A stretch of 37,582 nucleotides of DNA from positions 1-37,582 of the forward strand of contig CAZRQV010000019.1 of NCBI GenBank assembly GCA_964602445.1, read 5' to 3'. Made by a program: the position numbers and the translations under genes. This document shows positions 33,637 through 37,582 of the stretch, in pieces. The DNA is from HGM12587 sp964602445 (GTDB lineage: Bacteria; Bacillota; Clostridia; Lachnospirales; Lachnospiraceae). Below the pieces are notes generated by a model that saw only the letters and a program-made list of their open reading frames with translations, had not been told where the DNA came from and made no database searches. Within the stretch, counting starts at the first letter, position 1. The number at the start of each line of letters is the position of its first letter.

Positions 33637-33664
33637 AGTATAACATTATTTTCACTAATCACAA
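33637..33664 (-). promoter_or_regulatory. Promoter of the MATE transporter gene
   Basis: On the minus strand TTGTGA (33664-33659), 16 bases, TATACT (33642-33637), about 80 bases before the start codon. Two AGTCAAA boxes lie further upstream near 33690-33710 and may be regulator sites. Confidence 0.55.
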
Positions 33665-33723
33665 GATTTTTTTACTATATATTATTGATACTTTGACTTT
33701 CATTTGACTATACTTTTTTCACC

Positions 33724-33764
33724 GTTGCTTTTTCTACACGTTGCTTTTTCATAAAATTGCTTTC
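33724..33764. repeat. Short direct repeats in the gap upstream of the MATE gene
   Basis: GTTGCTTTTTC occurs at 33724-33734 and 33740-33750, and a shorter TTGCTTTC at 33757-33764. No clear stem is present. These may be a degenerate terminator region after the glycosidase stop or regulator boxes. Confidence 0.35.
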
Positions 33765-33802
33765 ATTGATCTTATAAAAATAAGCTTCTAAAGAAGTATC
33801 GG

Positions 33803-36800
33803 TTATGGAAAGATTGTATCTACTGCTTCCTCAGAGATCAGGCTGGTACCTCCGATCACGATACCGCCTTTTAATTCATATTTCTGAACATACATTTCTG
33901 CGGCTTCTGTATTTCCCGGTTTTGTCAGGATCAGCGGTGAATGAGTAGCATAAGCCAACGGTCCTCCGCACAATCCGTCAGGGAATTTCGAAGCATAGGC
34001 TAATACGGCACCTTTCGGATGTTTCACCAAACGTTCTGCAATCATTACAGAAGTTTCATAGCGGGTCTTTCCTCCCAAACGTTCTTTTGCCCCAACTGCC
34101 TTCATCACTTCATCGCTGACCGCACCGGTACCGCCCAATACGATCTTTTGACCGGCACTCTTCAGCAACGCTTTCTGCCGGTTTGTTACCTGATTTCCTA
34201 CCAGCAGAATCGGAAGTCCTGCCGCAGATGCAGACAGAGAATCTGCAAAACTTTTTCCTGTTGCGATCAAAATATCCTTTCCCTCTACTCCGGCTTCTTC
34301 TAATATTTTCAGATTTGTTTCATAACGGTCTTTTCCTGCAAGACGAACCACACGATAGTTCAACCCGTTTTCCATTTCCTTGGAAACTGCAGAAGTGCCG
34401 CCTAAAATATAAACCGTTCCATTTTCATCAAGCTCATTCCGAAGAAAATCCTTTGCCGCTTTCATCGTATCTGGCTTCTCGCTGTTTACGATGATGATCG
34501 GTGCTTTCTTAACTACCGCCAGATAGCTTCCTGATAAGGCATCTGCAAATTTTGTACCAGAAGCAATGATCACATGGTCAAATTTTTCCACACCAAATTC
34601 TTTTTTCAGCTGATTTCCTAACCCAAAAGAGGTCGTATATCTGCTGGTTCCGTAAATTCGCTCTACTCCATCGTATTTTAAACCTTTTACAGCATTTTCA
34701 ATGGCTTCTGCCATTTCATCTACTTCTGCCTGACTCTTTTCTCCCAGATCACGCACCACTGCATTGACTGCATCTTCCAGCATTGCTGCACTCTCTTCCG
34801 TATATCTGGTCAGATCCTTCGGAACCTTCTCAAGTGCTTCATCCACTGCGGTATAATCAGCCAGTTCTTCTAACGGAACCGCTCTCAGTAACAAATAAGA
34901 ACTAAATTTCTCTGAGAAAACTGCTTCCTCCGCAGTAATACACTCTGCGATCACACGATCATTCACATAATCTTCAATCCGATATGTAATGTTAGGATTC
35001 AATCCTTTTAAAACCACCTCCGGATTGCCTGTCGGAGCATATTTCTTTCCGTCTCTGTAGAAGCTGTAATACATCATTCCATCTTTTTCGATCACATAAG
35101 TTTCATAAGCATCAATTCCATAAGAATACAGATCTCCGATATGTCTTCCTCGATACAACTGATGTTCCTCTGCAATCGCAAGCCAGCGGCTGTATTCCTT
35201 TTCCTGCGCAGAACCGTCTGCAAAAGCCCGTTTTTCGATGAGGATTGCACCGGTACCTACCGTTGACGGATACCAGATTTCATTATGATCCGTGGTGATT
35301 GGAAACTCATCCCCTGCCAATGCTTTATAAGCCTTCACCCTTCTTCTCGTCTGATCCACACTGGTCGGATCTGCAGTCGGAATCTGTGTCACATACGGGA
35401 ATGAATAATAATCCTGTGGAGTACCGCAATTACAAAGCAAATGAAATGCTTCCGGATCAATACTTGTCATTTCCTCGTAAATTGCACGATAAAAAATTTC
35501 TGATGCCATCTCTGTCGATTCCTTTGGAGAGCTGTGATCATGCTCTTCATTGTAACATTTTGGCATCCCCCATACATAATCGCTCTTAAATCCATCAATT
35601 CCCCATTCGGTCATCGCCCGTCTGATAAAATCCGTCTGTGCTTTCACAGCCCCTTCAGAATATGGGCAAAGTGCATAACCGGTAGAACCATTAAAAGAAT
35701 TGCTGCTTCCAGGCCCTGACAATTTTGCAAAACTGCCGTCCTGATTTTTTACAAAATATTCCGGATGCTCCTGCAGCAGCTTGCTTGGCTGCTGGGTATG
35801 ACCTGAGATCACAGAAAATGCACGATCTCTTCCGCCATCCATCGGACGCCACCAAAGAACAATGGTCATTCCTTTTTCATGAACTGCATCCGTCAAACGT
35901 CTCATATCCTCCGTTCCGTTTGGAAATTTATCCGGATTTAGTTCCCAGTCACCTGCTGCTGTATACCAGCAGTCATCTAACGTAATCTGACGGATTCCCT
36001 GTGCATATAATTCATCTAATTTACCAAGAATCTTCTCGATCGTCCAAGCACCTTCCCAGCCCCAGCTTTCCCAGCGAAGTTCATAGCTGGAATCCGGTAT
36101 TTCGTCCGGCACCTCAACCCCTTGTGCCGCCATCACCTTTGCATAGGTACGCAGACCACAATAATAATCTCCATTATGAACGCTGAGAATAGCAGTACCT
36201 GCCTCCGTATTTTCGTTAGCTTTGATCTCAGCCTCCTGCCACTGGATCCCTACTGTTGCTGTATTTTTTCCACCTTTGACCGGTGTTGTTAAAAATCTTC
36301 TATATAATGATGCATCCCCTACTGCAATCCCTCCATGGACAGAATAAATATCTGCTACCGGAATGCCTGCAGCCGTTTCATCCTGCTTATTTTCCCGATA
36401 AAACGACTGGTTGACTTTCTGCAAAGTATCATAAAAGCTCTGAGAACCTTCACCACCACCGTTATAGCTCCAAATCCGATTCTGATCCGGTTCGATCAGT
36501 GAAAATTCATTTTCCGTGATTTTTGTAACGGTAACATCTTTCGGACTCTGAAAATATGTCGTCGTACAGATCGCACCCTCAATGTCATATAAAAGATCAT
36601 ACCAGACTGTTTTTACAATATCCGTTTTCTTACTGGTCATTTCCAGAATCACTCTGGCCGCCAGCCCTCTTTCTGTACTTACCTCTTCCTGAATTTCATA
36701 CCCTGAAATCTCAAAATCTGAAATCTTTGTACCATTGATTACGGCACTTCCGAAAGAAGCGGACTGCGCTACTGGTATCTCTCCCAGATACAGCAGAATC

Positions 36801-37465
36801 TTCCCATCTGATACATGGAATGTCAGATCATTTACACAAACCGGATCTATGGTTATTCCCGGTGTTACTTCATTTCCTGCATTTTGAGCCGTAATCTTTG
36901 CATCAGCCCAGATGACCCAGTCAGACCAATTATTCTCTCCTTCTGCGGCTGTCAGTTTCAGTTCCTCAGCCCCCTCTGGAACAGTTACCGTAAAATGGTA
37001 CGCATCCATGGACGGATTTATCATGCCGCTCTGCGCAGCGATTTTACCATCAATTTCCACGATCAGGTTGTCAATGATACCTTCTCCCAGATTTTCAAAA
37101 TCGTCCAGACACTGATAATCTACCCCTGCATAAGCCTCAAATCTGGTACATCCCATATCCGAAATATCATAAATAATCTCTGACGGTGCATGGGTTCCCA
37201 GACCTTTTTCAAAAGAAACCGCCTGTCCATCTACCAATAACTGCATTTTCTCACCGTTCACCGCAGTATCTTTTGCCGTCCCCGCCGGAAAATCTGCTGA
37301 ACCACAGCTCTGAGACTCCCACTCCAGATCAGACAAATATTTCTCGATCATTTCTTCTGCCGCATACACTGTCGATATGTCTGCATTCGCATTGGATGGC
37401 ATTCCTGAAAAAGATCCGCTTACCAGAGTCAATGCCAGAAATAATGCTAACATTCTTTTCTTCAT
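33803..37465 (-). CDS. Cell-wall-anchored GH36-like alpha-galactosidase-type enzyme, multi-domain
   Basis: A 1,220-residue secreted protein. A signal peptide (about 1-28 or to the later VYAAE) precedes an NPCBM domain (about 40-195), a beta-rich region, and a clan GH-D-like barrel (about 455-800): ITLDDCW, TIVLWWRP, and WGIDGFKSDY with the likely nucleophile Asp629; Asp699 in TADPTSVDQTRRR is a candidate acid/base. A FIVAR-like three-helix module (about 865-930) follows, then three CWB2 repeats to the end. It probably removes alpha-linked galactose from glycans or raffinose-type sugars; the exact family (GH36 or near relative) and bond are inferred. GGAGAGGG lies eight bases before the ATG. 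Confidence 0.85.
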   Translation of the reverse strand: MKKRMLALFLALTLVSGSFSGMPSNANADISTVYAAEEMIEKYLSDLEWESQSCGSADFPAGTAKDTAVNGEKMQLLVDGQAVSFEKGLGTHAPSEIIYDISDMGCTRFEAYAGVDYQCLDDFENLGEGIIDNLIVEIDGKIAAQSGMINPSMDAYHFTVTVPEGAEELKLTAAEGENNWSDWVIWADAKITAQNAGNEVTPGITIDPVCVNDLTFHVSDGKILLYLGEIPVAQSASFGSAVINGTKISDFEISGYEIQEEVSTERGLAARVILEMTSKKTDIVKTVWYDLLYDIEGAICTTTYFQSPKDVTVTKITENEFSLIEPDQNRIWSYNGGGEGSQSFYDTLQKVNQSFYRENKQDETAAGIPVADIYSVHGGIAVGDASLYRRFLTTPVKGGKNTATVGIQWQEAEIKANENTEAGTAILSVHNGDYYCGLRTYAKVMAAQGVEVPDEIPDSSYELRWESWGWEGAWTIEKILGKLDELYAQGIRQITLDDCWYTAAGDWELNPDKFPNGTEDMRRLTDAVHEKGMTIVLWWRPMDGGRDRAFSVISGHTQQPSKLLQEHPEYFVKNQDGSFAKLSGPGSSNSFNGSTGYALCPYSEGAVKAQTDFIRRAMTEWGIDGFKSDYVWGMPKCYNEEHDHSSPKESTEMASEIFYRAIYEEMTSIDPEAFHLLCNCGTPQDYYSFPYVTQIPTADPTSVDQTRRRVKAYKALAGDEFPITTDHNEIWYPSTVGTGAILIEKRAFADGSAQEKEYSRWLAIAEEHQLYRGRHIGDLYSYGIDAYETYVIEKDGMMYYSFYRDGKKYAPTGNPEVVLKGLNPNITYRIEDYVNDRVIAECITAEEAVFSEKFSSYLLLRAVPLEELADYTAVDEALEKVPKDLTRYTEESAAMLEDAVNAVVRDLGEKSQAEVDEMAEAIENAVKGLKYDGVERIYGTSRYTTSFGLGNQLKKEFGVEKFDHVIIASGTKFADALSGSYLAVVKKAPIIIVNSEKPDTMKAAKDFLRNELDENGTVYILGGTSAVSKEMENGLNYRVVRLAGKDRYETNLKILEEAGVEGKDILIATGKSFADSLSASAAGLPILLVGNQVTNRQKALLKSAGQKIVLGGTGAVSDEVMKAVGAKERLGGKTRYETSVMIAERLVKHPKGAVLAYASKFPDGLCGGPLAYATHSPLILTKPGNTEAAEMYVQKYELKGGIVIGGTSLISEEAVDTIFP

Positions 37466-37499
37466 ATTAAATTCCCTCTCCGTATGTATTTCCCTCCCC

Positions 37500-37515
37500 G
37501 AAAATACATATTTTC
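37500..37515. promoter_or_regulatory. Palindrome upstream of the alpha-galactosidase-type gene (candidate operator)
   Basis: GAAAATA-CA-TATTTTC is an inverted repeat with seven-base arms, 34 bases before the start codon. A TTGACA (37540-37535, minus strand) lies upstream of it but without a -10 at normal spacing. The repeat may bind a sugar-responsive regulator. Confidence 0.4.
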
Positions 37516-37553
37516 CTTTGCATTTCTTGGTTCTATGTCAAGATTTAGTACAA

Positions 37554-37581
37554 GTTAAAATGAGGTTTTCCTCATTTTAAC
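37554..37581. terminator. Hairpin terminator at the right edge
   Basis: GTTAAAATGAGG (37554-37565) and CCTCATTTTAAC (37570-37581) are exact 12-base complements around TTTT. It separates the glycosidase gene from whatever lies to the right; the A/T-rich stem makes it work in either direction. Confidence 0.7.
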
Positions 37582-37582
37582 C

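Overview
The window comes from an anaerobic gut Firmicute, most likely family Lachnospiraceae (Blautia, Mediterraneibacter, Dorea and relatives). The grounds are gene content and protein style: the paired NifU-like/GGGtGRT genes, an 836-residue DNA polymerase I without an intact proofreading site, TmcAL, the UPF0210/ACT pair, an aldo/keto reductase with a ferredoxin-like tail, and two large secreted glycosidases ending in cell-wall-binding-2 (CWB2) repeats. No rRNA, tRNA or CRISPR array was seen, so the genus is not fixed.

Positions 1 to about 8,970 are a mobile element, visibly richer in A+T than the rest. Its right end is an integrase module (XRE repressor, then a zinc-ribbon tyrosine integrase) followed by two micro-ORFs, a terminator and four direct repeats next to the host terminator. 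Divergent from the repressor runs a tightly overlapping leftward operon: two small HTH proteins, two small unknowns, a CHC2/Toprim primase fused to a D5/SF3-type helicase, an iteron-flanked A+T-rich stretch that looks like a replication origin, a small ORF, an HNH protein, a small-terminase-like protein and a 304-residue unknown. A separate leftward unit holds a serine recombinase with its own promoter and repeated TTTGATAC boxes, and a further gene starts at the left edge. No capsid, portal, large terminase or tail gene is visible. This layout matches Gram-positive phage-inducible chromosomal islands (phage satellites), which is my leading interpretation. The left end lies outside or near the window edge, so a degraded prophage or a composite element remains possible.

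Positions 8,980 to 25,500 are chromosomal housekeeping: the NifU-like/GGGtGRT pair, a TraX-family membrane protein with a left-handed-beta-helix transferase, topoisomerase III, tmcAL (the only core gene on the plus strand), UPF0210 with its ACT partner, and a run PHP phosphoesterase, zinc-finger membrane protein, polA, coaE and a WalJ/YycJ-type hydrolase with almost no spacing. A cytoplasmic ParB-like/BMP-domain protein is translationally coupled to a metallophosphoesterase.

Positions 25,500 to 37,582 are a carbohydrate and surface region, all on the minus strand: a GH29 fucosidase-type enzyme with CBM6-like, CBM32-like and CWB2 modules followed by an Fe-S aldo/keto reductase; a YitT-family membrane protein with a sugar O-acetyltransferase; a MATE transporter; and a GH36-like alpha-galactosidase-type enzyme with NPCBM, FIVAR-like and CWB2 modules. 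The two glycosidases share the same three-repeat cell-wall anchor and could both be displayed on the surface to trim host or dietary glycans.
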